NCBI GenBank assembly: GCA_026196445.1
Contig: JAPHTE010000371.1
Coordinates: 1 to 6,555 of the forward strand
Length of the DNA stretch: 6,555 nt
Direction: 5' to 3'
From: Lysobacterales bacterium
Lineage (GTDB): Bacteria > Pseudomonadota > Gammaproteobacteria > Xanthomonadales > SZUA-36
Shown: positions 1 to 6,096 of the stretch, piece by piece
How the letters are laid out: every line of letters starts with the position of its first letter
Numbering within the stretch: position 1 is the first letter of the stretch
Made by a program: the position numbers and the translations under genes
The notes under the pieces: model-generated
Databases searched by the model: none
What the model was told of the DNA's origin: nothing
What the model saw: the letters and a program-made list of their open reading frames with translations, nothing else

Positions 1-1
1 C

Positions 2-505
2 TCTTACCGGCAGTATGGAAATGGCAGGCCGCTAAGCCAGGTCGATCAGTTATCGCCAAAAGATTTTGATTACATTGCTGGTGCATCGTTATTTTTTCCG
101 GCATCAACCCTGAAGAGTGGGCTCAATCAACCGCCAGGGTCTTCAGCCAAAAAAAGCGTTACAGGGCAATATTGGTTAAATGAGGAATTCTTTCTTTACT
201 TCGAAGAACTGGATCTAGCGCGACGGCTGAAACCGGGCCTTGGGCTGGGTTGGTGCAGGGACGCTTTGATAAAGCATGTTGGGGGTATCGGAACCGGCGC
301 CCAGGACAATCGAAGATCCGGGTTAGCAGAGTACCACTCCACCCTGAGCGCATTGAAGTTCACCCATTTGTACTATCCGCGCCGATTGTGGGCCATGGCT
401 CCGTTGCGCTACCTGGCCAAGTGCCTGCTGTTGATTTTGACTGGTGAATTTCGTTTGATCGGGGTGATGACAAAGGCCTATTTGGATTATCGGAGTGATT
501 CATGA
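2..505 (+). CDS. Glycosyltransferase family 2, rhamnosyltransferase-like, C-terminal part (5' end cut by window)
   Basis: The frame is open from the left edge to a TGA at 503-505 and gives 167 residues, so the true start is outside the window; the internal ATG at 266 is only a methionine codon. What is seen: IAGASLFFP (visible residues 25-33), then LNEEFFLYFEELDLARR (59-75), then KHVGGIGTG (91-99) and YYPRRLW (124-130). This order is the C-terminal half of GT-A family-2 transferases of the WbbL/rhamnosyltransferase type, where the FFLYFEELDL segment carries the catalytic-base region. A hydrophobic, amphipathic tail (about 132-155) probably attaches it to the inner membrane. The N-terminal nucleotide-binding half with the DxD motif is not visible. 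Family knowledge suggests transfer of a sugar from a nucleotide donor to a lipid-linked glycan in the cytoplasm; donor and acceptor cannot be told. It overlaps the next gene by 4 nt (ATGA), which suggests translational coupling. Confidence 0.85.
   Translation, partial: SYRQYGNGRPLSQVDQLSPKDFDYIAGASLFFPASTLKSGLNQPPGSSAKKSVTGQYWLNEEFFLYFEELDLARRLKPGLGLGWCRDALIKHVGGIGTGAQDNRRSGLAEYHSTLSALKFTHLYYPRRLWAMAPLRYLAKCLLLILTGEFRLIGVMTKAYLDYRSDS
492..495 (+). promoter_or_regulatory. Shine-Dalgarno GGAG for the second glycosyltransferase
   Basis: GGAG lies 6 nt before the ATG at 502, inside the end of the preceding gene. Together with the ATGA overlap it fixes the start of the second + strand glycosyltransferase. 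Confidence 0.6.
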
Positions 506-1335
506 AGCTGGTCATGACCTTACTTGTCCGGGATGAACAGGACATCATTCGGGAAAATATTGAGTATCACATGGCCCAGGGCGTTGATTTTTTCATCGCA
601 ACGGATAACAGGTCGATTGATGCGACCGCAAATATTCTGATGGAGTACGAATCGCGGGGATTATTGCATTATATTCATGAGGCCAGCGACAACTATAATC
701 AACATGCCTGGGTGACCAGGATGGCCCGTTTGGCATGCGCGGAGTATGGCGCAAATTGGATCATCAATAACGATGCAGATGAATTCTGGTGGCCTGTCCA
801 AGGGAGCTTGGGAGAGACATTTGCTCGCCTCCCGGATGATGTGAATATTGTCAAAGCACAGCGGCATAACTTTGTGCCGGTTGAGAGCCAGAACAAGCCA
901 TTTTGGTCACGGATGTTGTATCGGGAGAAGACATCCCTAAACCCGCTCGGGCGGCCACTGCCACCAAAAGTCGCGCATCGCGGCAGCGCTACCGTGAAAG
1001 TCAGCCAAGGCAACCACTCGGTGAGTGGTATTACCGACCCCCATGCAGTAGATGGGTTAATTGAAATTTTCCATTATCCCATTCGCAATTATCGACAGAT
1101 TGAAAACAAGATTGCCCTGGGTGGTGCGGCATACAAGAGAAACCAGGAATTGGCGGAATCAGTCGGGATAACCTGGAGAAAACTCTACGATGACCTTCAA
1201 CGTGACGACAATTTGAATAGTTATTTCACGGAGCAACTACGAACCGATCAGAGGCTGAAAAAGGAACTTGATGAAGGTTCGCTTGTGATTGATAAGAGGT
1301 TGTCAGAGTACTTTGCTGGGAACCTGGATTTGTAA
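502..1335 (+). CDS. Glycosyltransferase family 2-like protein (Glyco_tranf_2_4 / GT92-like type)
   Basis: Protein of 277 residues, likely a cytoplasmic GT-A fold glycosyltransferase of the type Pfam calls Glyco_tranf_2_4. The N-terminus has VRDEQDIIRENIEYH (9-23), typical for this group, followed by TDNRSIDAT (34-42), which corresponds to the DNgSxDgT loop of family 2. The metal/nucleotide-binding DxD lies in NNDADEFW (89-96; D91 and D93). Further on are KVAHRG (156-161), GNHSV (170-174) and IFHYPIRNYRQIENK (189-203), a His-containing C-terminal signature of the same group. No signal peptide or membrane segment is seen. The ATG at 502 is supported by a GGAG Shine-Dalgarno at 492-495, 6 nt upstream, and by the ATGA overlap with the preceding glycosyltransferase. 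It probably adds a sugar in the same glycan; donor and acceptor are unknown. The domain class is fairly sure, the specificity is not. Confidence 0.87.
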   Translation: MKLVMTLLVRDEQDIIRENIEYHMAQGVDFFIATDNRSIDATANILMEYESRGLLHYIHEASDNYNQHAWVTRMARLACAEYGANWIINNDADEFWWPVQGSLGETFARLPDDVNIVKAQRHNFVPVESQNKPFWSRMLYREKTSLNPLGRPLPPKVAHRGSATVKVSQGNHSVSGITDPHAVDGLIEIFHYPIRNYRQIENKIALGGAAYKRNQELAESVGITWRKLYDDLQRDDNLNSYFTEQLRTDQRLKKELDEGSLVIDKRLSEYFAGNLDL

Positions 1336-1350
1336 AAGAAGAACTCTGAA

Positions 1351-2298
1351 GTGGGCAAGAAAATACTACAAAATTCACTGCTTATGACTTTTGGTCTTTT
1401 GATTTCCCTGGCCCTCGGCGAAGCCATATTGCGTGTTGTTGACCCTTACCCGGTTCACTCTGCGACACTGAAAGACGCTTCAGAAACCAGTTACGAAACG
1501 CAAATCAATTCACTCGGCCTTCGAGATAAGGAATACATTCTTGAACACGATACTTATCGGATACTCGCTTTGGGTGACTCGTTCACTTATGGGTTAGCAC
1601 TGAAAAACGCCAGTAGTTGGCCAAAGCTTTTGGAACGTGAATTGCGAAGTTCCGGGCACTCAAAAGTAGAAGTCTTGAACGGCGGCCGACCGGGAACGGA
1701 TACAAAGTGGCAGTTACAGTATTATGAGGAATATGGGCATCAATATAATCCGGACTTGGTTCTGGTAGGTTTTTTAATTAATGATTGTACTGGTCAGTGT
1801 TCAAATTGTGGCGCGATAAAACTAAAAGAAAAATTCGAAGCGCAATTGCAGAGGACCTCAGATGGCTTCCATTCTGAAATACTGAGAGTTATCCACCTTA
1901 CAAAATTGAAGCGTGAGATGGAGCAGGAAACTCTTATGCATTATATGCGGCCCTATTTGAATCATAGCCAGAGATATCAGGCCTGTACCGAGGCATTTCG
2001 CAAGCTCAAGCACACAGTCGAGCAGAACGGCTCACAATTGATAGTTTTCATTTACCCAATGCTTTATGGCTTGAATGATCAATTTCCGTTCACTCCAATC
2101 CATGACAGAATGCTGGCCTTTTTTGGCAAGGAGAATATAAGTGCATTTGATATTACCAGTGCATTTTTTGGTGAGAAGGACACTGAACTTTGGTTACACG
2201 CGGGGGATTCACATCCCAACAAGAAGGCTAATACGATTGCAGCCAAAAGAATTGCAAATGAGATCAGTTTGTTAGCAGATCTACCAAAGCGCCAATAA
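1351..2298 (+). CDS. Membrane-anchored SGNH/GDSL-type hydrolase (putative glycan esterase or acyltransferase)
   Basis: Protein of 315 residues. The N-terminus has positive charges (GKK) and then a hydrophobic stretch (about 8-28), read as a signal anchor or uncleaved signal peptide, so the catalytic domain is probably periplasmic. SGNH blocks are in order: LGDSFTYG (74-81, nucleophile Ser77), NGG (110-112, oxyanion Gly), LIND (142-145, Asn144), and DSHPN (286-290, Asp286 and His288 of the catalytic site). The active site therefore looks intact. In this family such proteins remove or transfer acyl groups (often acetyl) on polysaccharides; the substrate here is inferred only from context. The GTG start is preferred because it keeps the charged n-region before the hydrophobic helix; the ATG at 1384 would lose it. 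A weak purine-rich RBS (AAGAAGA) lies in the 15-nt gap after the upstream gene. Oddity: Cys146, Cys150 and Cys153 cluster directly after block III. Confidence 0.87.
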   Translation: MGKKILQNSLLMTFGLLISLALGEAILRVVDPYPVHSATLKDASETSYETQINSLGLRDKEYILEHDTYRILALGDSFTYGLALKNASSWPKLLERELRSSGHSKVEVLNGGRPGTDTKWQLQYYEEYGHQYNPDLVLVGFLINDCTGQCSNCGAIKLKEKFEAQLQRTSDGFHSEILRVIHLTKLKREMEQETLMHYMRPYLNHSQRYQACTEAFRKLKHTVEQNGSQLIVFIYPMLYGLNDQFPFTPIHDRMLAFFGKENISAFDITSAFFGEKDTELWLHAGDSHPNKKANTIAAKRIANEISLLADLPKRQ

Positions 2299-2397
2299 AC
2301 CTTCAGTATCGTGCCTGCTTTCTTGAACGGTGGGATTCTTGCAGTAGCTCAACGGCGGATCGTTTTTCCGGGGGTAATTAACGATAAATGGAATTAA
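2299..2397. other. Intergenic gap between convergent gene blocks
   Basis: This 99-bp gap is where transcription of the two blocks meets, so terminators would be expected. The only hairpin I can draw for the + strand transcript is AACG (2351-2354) pairing with CGTT (2361-2364) around a 6-nt loop, followed directly by a short T-run (2363-2367). The stem is only 4 bp and would be a poor intrinsic terminator. For the - strand, only an AT-only stem (TAATT with AATTA) is found near 2378-2398. No open frame with coding character and no long repeat is seen. Termination may be Rho-dependent or leaky, giving overlapping transcripts; this is inference. Confidence 0.4.
2351..2367 (+). terminator. Weak candidate intrinsic terminator after the SGNH gene
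   Basis: An AACG/CGTT stem with loop GCGGAT runs into five T residues about 65 nt after the TAA of the SGNH hydrolase gene. Position and T-run fit, but the stem is short and rich in weak pairs, so it may be chance. Confidence 0.2.
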
Positions 2398-3081
2398 TCA
2401 CGACAAGGATTTACTGAACCCTTCGTATAATCGTCCAATCAACATGTCCTCAGAAGGCAGGTATCGGGTATGTTTACGCGTTAAATCATCCCCGTATTTG
2501 CCAATATATTTTGCGAAACGCCGACTGATGGTGTAACACTTCCCACTGTAGTAGGTCAATGTCACCCCTTCCCCAAGCATTTTCACATAGTTAATTTTTA
2601 CGTCTTTGAGCTTCGCCCAGCGCTCGACACCATCACGGTTGGCGGTGATTCGCCTCCAGCCTGTGTAATCGCTGTTCATATCATCTACATTAAAATTCTT
2701 GATCTCTTTGAGATAATTTATCATAACCTGTTGATTGGATACTCGATTTACAATTTCCGGGTTCAGGTTCATGCTCTCAATACCGGATGTCACGTCCATT
2801 TTCACCAGATAATCGAAAGGTATCCGTTCTGCGCAGTAGCGAATCATCTTGAAGGTCTTTTGACACAGATTTGAATACGACTCAACTGTGTTAACCGTCA
2901 ATTGGTCCATGTCCAGTCTTGGTGTTGAAAGTTCTGGATTGGCACTCACATAGATTTGCCGGGCATTGGTGAATGTGTCGAGATATTTACCAATACGTGA
3001 TTCGTGAAATTCAGCATGAAACGGTTTGTGGGACTCACAAGTGTAAATACAAATCAATACTGCAGGTTGTTTGTTTTGCAT
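2398..3081 (-). CDS. Small GT31-like (beta-1,3-galactosyltransferase-like) putative glycosyltransferase
   Basis: Protein of 227 residues, last gene of the - strand block. It resembles the Galactosyl_T (GT31) family in the order of its signatures: an N-terminal beta strand (AVLICIYTCES, 7-17), an ESYSNLCQKT segment (67-76) like the family's DSYxNLTxKT, a FDYLVKMD segment (89-96) where the family has its lysine and DxD motif, YYSGKCYTIS (177-186) like the family's sGggYvlS, and EDMLIG (211-216) like the conserved EDVxxG. Oddity: the usual DDD is read here as D96-V97-T98, so the last metal-ligand aspartate is missing. No signal peptide or membrane segment is seen, unlike Golgi relatives, so it probably acts in the cytoplasm. 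The ATG at 3081-3079 is 31 nt after the preceding gene, with no clear Shine-Dalgarno. The family call rests on motif reading alone; donor sugar is unknown. Confidence 0.68.
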   Translation of the reverse strand: MQNKQPAVLICIYTCESHKPFHAEFHESRIGKYLDTFTNARQIYVSANPELSTPRLDMDQLTVNTVESYSNLCQKTFKMIRYCAERIPFDYLVKMDVTSGIESMNLNPEIVNRVSNQQVMINYLKEIKNFNVDDMNSDYTGWRRITANRDGVERWAKLKDVKINYVKMLGEGVTLTYYSGKCYTISRRFAKYIGKYGDDLTRKHTRYLPSEDMLIGRLYEGFSKSLS

Positions 3082-3112
3082 TGATCAAGGGCCGTGTTTC
3101 GACGAGTACAGC

Positions 3113-3997
3113 TTACTCGGTGAGTGGGAAAAACCCATTTTCATTAATCCGGAATCCCAAGCTGGCTCTACCAGGTGCCAAATGAACCAACTTGTCCAAT
3201 TTTTCCCATTGTGCATTACCCCATTTTCGTGGCCACGGGCCGCCTTTCCAGTGCATGAAATGCAGATAAAGAAACTCCCTGTTGCCATCAATATCATTCG
3301 TTAACGACCCCTTTGTCCAATACCATTCGTTCGGGCAGTTGAATGTTCCATCAGTCCATGGGGTCTTGGGTGAGAGGGGCGTATTGAAGCTGTATTCTGC
3401 ATGAACGCGGAAATTGTCCGGAATCACATCAGGATGGGATTCATCCAATTGGGTGTACTCGAGATTTTCCATGCGCTCCTGCCAATCAGGCAACGAACGA
3501 AACCAGTTATTCACAGTTTGATTATTTCGCCACAGGCACAAGTGGCCGGACAAATGCTCTTTTGAAAATGAGACACAGTCTTTGCTCATCATTTCTTCTG
3601 TGAGGTGAAGGCGTATATTTCCGTAAATTACATCGATATCACCCCAGCCCCAGAATTGGTGCCTTCGTAGCTGCTCTTCAAAAATTAGACCGAATGCAGG
3701 GCGCAGGTCACATATTTTGTAAGGATTATCCCACGCGATCCTGATGCCGACTTTCCGTTCAGCCATCGCCAGGAAGTCCTGAATCTGCAGGTCTGTAAAC
3801 CTCACATTAGACGGGATGTCAGTCTGCGGGGTTTTGCAATCAGTATAAAACAACCAGTCCACAGAAGGGTTGGCTCTGCACGATTCCAGGAATAGCCCCA
3901 TCCATTCGGGCCACGCACCAAAATAGGGGATGACAATACAGATGCTCGGTTGGCGCTTGGAAAATCGCTTAAACAATGAGAGGAAGCTAGAAGGCAT
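3113..3997 (-). CDS. DUF6625-like protein, putative glycosyltransferase
   Basis: Protein of 294 residues that matches, from memory of the family, the DUF6625 proteins found in bacterial polysaccharide loci. Visible features: a basic N-terminus (FKRFSKR, 9-15), IPYFG (23-27), WLFYTD (48-53), KICDLRPAFG (94-103), WGWGDIDVIYG (116-126) with a DxD at D120/D122, SGHLCLWRNN (150-159) and LHFMHWKG (245-252). The order of an N-terminal strand, a TD loop, an arginine/lysine-containing helix, DxD and a C-terminal HWKG strongly resembles a GT-A fold glycosyltransferase, so sugar transfer is a reasonable inference, but no activity is known to me for this family. No membrane segment is seen. The ATG overlaps the TAA of the upstream GT4 gene by 1 nt (TAATG), which suggests coupled translation and a role in the same glycan. 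The next gene downstream starts 31 nt after the stop. Confidence 0.78.
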   Translation of the reverse strand: MPSSFLSLFKRFSKRQPSICIVIPYFGAWPEWMGLFLESCRANPSVDWLFYTDCKTPQTDIPSNVRFTDLQIQDFLAMAERKVGIRIAWDNPYKICDLRPAFGLIFEEQLRRHQFWGWGDIDVIYGNIRLHLTEEMMSKDCVSFSKEHLSGHLCLWRNNQTVNNWFRSLPDWQERMENLEYTQLDESHPDVIPDNFRVHAEYSFNTPLSPKTPWTDGTFNCPNEWYWTKGSLTNDIDGNREFLYLHFMHWKGGPWPRKWGNAQWEKLDKLVHLAPGRASLGFRINENGFFPLTE

Positions 3998-5091
3998 TAG
4001 TCGCTCACATTGTGTGTTCTAACGAGATCTTCAAACAGGGACATAAACTTATTGAAGGTTTCTTCGTTACTGAACTCTTCACGGATGTATTTCAGGCCTT
4101 TTTCGCAGAAATGTGCATATATATTCGGATCATCCAGACGCTCAATTTCCCTAACCCATGCGAGTGGATTGGCATAGTCTTTGACTAAAACACCGGCTTT
4201 CCGGACGTGATCCTGCAGCCCTCCGACTTCACTGCCGAGCACAGGAATCCCATTGGCCATCGCCTCGATGGAAACTCGGGCGAGGGTCTCCTTGTATTGA
4301 GAAGGAACAAGTAAGATTCTTGTCTCCGCAAATATGTCAGCAACTGAATCTCTTGGTTCGAGTTCCTTCACGTTGTCTAAGCCGGACAAATCGACTTCCT
4401 CCGGAGTCCAGCCGAAGTGGGTTGCACCTTGTGACTCCAAACCGGCATCTATAACTTTTTTGTTCCAGGTACCATCTGCATTTTTGAGTGAATGCCAACC
4501 AGGTACAAAGGCGAACTCGGTTGCTGGCATCGCTTTGGAAATTTCCCGGAAAATGTGACCACCCTTGTTCCTGAGGGGGTTAAACATAGTAATGTAACGG
4601 GGCCTTCGGAGTGACTTGGGTGCCACAACTCTTTCAAGGTTAATGACTGAAGTGATGAAATGACAGGTTCGACCTGACTTCTTGTGGGCCCAATCGCAAA
4701 CGAACCTGGAATTCGCGACGAGCGCTGTGGGGCTTTCAATGTCAAGATTGCCAGCCATAGAGGGAATTCGCAGCACCGTGGGAATATTCAACTGTTTCCC
4801 ACACTGGACCGCTACATCAGACCACATCAATTGGGTGAGGATTACATCAGGCCCAAAAGTCTCAATGATCTCTCTAATTGCCTGCTTCCGCCTGTCATGA
4901 CTTACCCCTAAAACCGGTACGCCATCCAACTCAATCTTGCCCGGCATCCCCCCGGTATATTTTTCATCGGTCACAACCAGGGCACTGGCAGAGGATTCAT
5001 TGTTCAACATAACCATGAGTTCGTGGGCACTGAGTTCGCTTCCCGCAAACGCTCCGGGGGCGTAGGTTCCACAGATGTATAGAACTTTCAT
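3997..5091 (-). CDS. Glycosyltransferase family 4 (GT-B fold)
   Basis: Protein of 364 residues, usual length for family 4. The N-terminal Rossmann-like domain starts with KVLYICGTYAPGAFAGSELSA (2-22), where AGSE replaces the usual GGxE acceptor/phosphate loop. ALVANSRF (123-130) marks the end of the N-terminal domain and FNPLRNKGG (170-178) the donor-binding entry of the second domain, with Lys176. Late in the protein, ETLARVSIEAMANGIPVLGSEVGG contains the E-x7-E signature (E268 and E276) that contacts the nucleotide-sugar, followed by the GIPVLGSEVGG loop (281-291). It probably works as a retaining transferase on a lipid-linked glycan in the cytoplasm; the donor cannot be read from sequence. 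The ATG at 5091-5089 lies 15 nt after the deacetylase stop, with GGGTAA as a weak Shine-Dalgarno. The 3' end overlaps the DUF6625-like gene by 1 nt. Confidence 0.92.
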   Translation of the reverse strand: MKVLYICGTYAPGAFAGSELSAHELMVMLNNESSASALVVTDEKYTGGMPGKIELDGVPVLGVSHDRRKQAIREIIETFGPDVILTQLMWSDVAVQCGKQLNIPTVLRIPSMAGNLDIESPTALVANSRFVCDWAHKKSGRTCHFITSVINLERVVAPKSLRRPRYITMFNPLRNKGGHIFREISKAMPATEFAFVPGWHSLKNADGTWNKKVIDAGLESQGATHFGWTPEEVDLSGLDNVKELEPRDSVADIFAETRILLVPSQYKETLARVSIEAMANGIPVLGSEVGGLQDHVRKAGVLVKDYANPLAWVREIERLDDPNIYAHFCEKGLKYIREEFSNEETFNKFMSLFEDLVRTHNVSD

Positions 5092-5106
5092 GTTATGTTA
5101 CCCGTG

Positions 5107-6084
5107 CTATTGAATAGCCATCAAAAACTGATCGATATCATGATCGAGAACCATTCTCCGGGGCAACTGAAACCGGAGATCAAAGTCCAGTTGTTGCTTG
5201 TTGTTTGTTCCAAATGCCACCTTGTAGCCAGCCTCACGTGTCAAGAAAAGCGTTTCCAGGTCATACCGGCCATGGGGGTACGCGATCGTTTCAATGTCAA
5301 TATTTAATTGAGCATCCAATTCTTCCTTGCTCTGACTCAATTCCACCACTTTTTCTTCGCGGGGCAAGCTGGTCAGATCAGGATGTGTGACCGTATGAGA
5401 ACCAATCTGAACTAGGCCGCCGCTTGTCAGTTCTTCCAGTCCCTTTATATCGAGTGGTTGATGGGTGGACCGGATCAAACGCTTGATACCTGACCACTTG
5501 AACAGATAATCAACGGTCCGGTTTCTTGCTGAGTCGTCCGTTTTCATCAACAGGTTCCATACATTGAAAAAGAGTTCATGTCTTTCTGTGGGTGGCTTTG
5601 TTCCATCCCAGGTTACTTTCCAATTTTTGTACAGGTTTGCCTGATCCTCCGAGAATGAACGTGAGGACTGAAATTCATGGTGTAATTCTGAATTCCCAAC
5701 ATGAAAATGAAGAACTTCAGGCAGGGTGCCTGGAGACAGGAAAACCTGTTCAAGCTCATCCCACCAGTATTCCCGTTGACCATTGACGTATCCGGATGTA
5801 ACGAAGACGGTGGCAGGAGCAGAAAAAGCCTCCAGTATAGGTTTGGCGATAGTCAGGTTATCAGAATATCCATCATCAAATGTGAGTGCGACGGTATTAT
5901 GAAAATCATCACGGGAAAATATGTCCGACAAGCTGATAATCTCAAATTGATTCCCCAACACTTCGAGTTGCCGGGAAAATCGCTCGGGCGAAACACACAA
6001 TCTCCACGGGTCCAGCTCCGGCGGTGCAATCCGGTGATACATCAATACACGTAATTGGGTCAGGGCTTCTCTCACGGTCTTCAA
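5107..6084 (-). CDS. Polysaccharide deacetylase (CE4/NodB type) with a large internal insertion, probable TTG start
   Basis: Protein of 325 residues. CE4 motifs are in order: RVLMYHRIAP (12-21), TFDDGY (68-73, base Asp70 and metal ligand Asp71), SHTVTHP (229-235, metal ligands His230 and His234) and YPHGRYD (269-275), with RRMVLDHD (309-316) near the end. The catalytic core looks complete. Between FVTSGYVNG (94-102) and GLVQIGSHT lies about 120 residues, including YWWDELEQVF (106-115), which splits the NodB domain; this arrangement occurs in deacetylases of polysaccharide loci. No signal peptide is seen, so it may act on a lipid-linked intermediate or nucleotide-linked sugar in the cytoplasm (inference). 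The start is read as TTG at 6084-6082, with AGGGTG as Shine-Dalgarno 5 nt upstream, overlapping the stop of the methyltransferase gene; GTG at codon 4 or ATG at codon 15 are alternatives. It sits 9 nt after the methyltransferase and 15 nt before the GT4 gene. Confidence 0.9.
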   Translation of the reverse strand: MKTVREALTQLRVLMYHRIAPPELDPWRLCVSPERFSRQLEVLGNQFEIISLSDIFSRDDFHNTVALTFDDGYSDNLTIAKPILEAFSAPATVFVTSGYVNGQREYWWDELEQVFLSPGTLPEVLHFHVGNSELHHEFQSSRSFSEDQANLYKNWKVTWDGTKPPTERHELFFNVWNLLMKTDDSARNRTVDYLFKWSGIKRLIRSTHQPLDIKGLEELTSGGLVQIGSHTVTHPDLTSLPREEKVVELSQSKEELDAQLNIDIETIAYPHGRYDLETLFLTREAGYKVAFGTNNKQQLDFDLRFQLPRRMVLDHDIDQFLMAIQ

Positions 6085-6096
6085 TATGACACCCTA
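6085..6096 (-). promoter_or_regulatory. Shine-Dalgarno for the TTG-started deacetylase gene
   Basis: Read on the - strand, the methyltransferase stop TAG runs directly into GGGTG, giving AGGGTG, then 5 nt, then TTG. This is close to the canonical AGGAGGTG and decides the TTG start. Ribosomes ending the methyltransferase would sit on this site, so translation is probably coupled. Confidence 0.5.

Noticed and set aside
250..447. A 65-codon + strand frame near the left edge
   Set aside because: It overlaps the GT2 frame that is open from the edge and carries clear GT2 motifs; this frame has none.
699..1013. A 104-codon open frame on the - strand within the second glycosyltransferase gene
   Set aside because: It lies fully opposite a well-supported glycosyltransferase gene and its translation shows no domain or motif; it is a by-product of codon use.
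1780..1815. CX3CX2C as a radical SAM motif
   Set aside because: The protein has complete SGNH hydrolase blocks and an N-terminal membrane anchor, with no other radical SAM features; the spacing match is taken as chance.
2326..2358. Direct repeat AACGGTGG / AACGGCGG in the convergent gap
   Set aside because: Two imperfect 8-nt copies 25 nt apart are expected by chance and have no partner elsewhere in the gap.
2299..2397. Possible mobile-element scar or attachment site between the blocks
   Set aside because: No terminal inverted repeats, target duplication, integrase fragment or tRNA sequence is seen.
4449..4745. A 98-codon open frame on the - strand in another frame of the GT4 gene
   Set aside because: It overlaps the conserved GT4 frame in the same direction and has no motif.
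5701..6054. A 117-codon open frame on the + strand opposite the deacetylase gene
   Set aside because: The opposite strand encodes the catalytic TFDDGY region of the deacetylase; the + frame shows no recognisable protein features or RBS.
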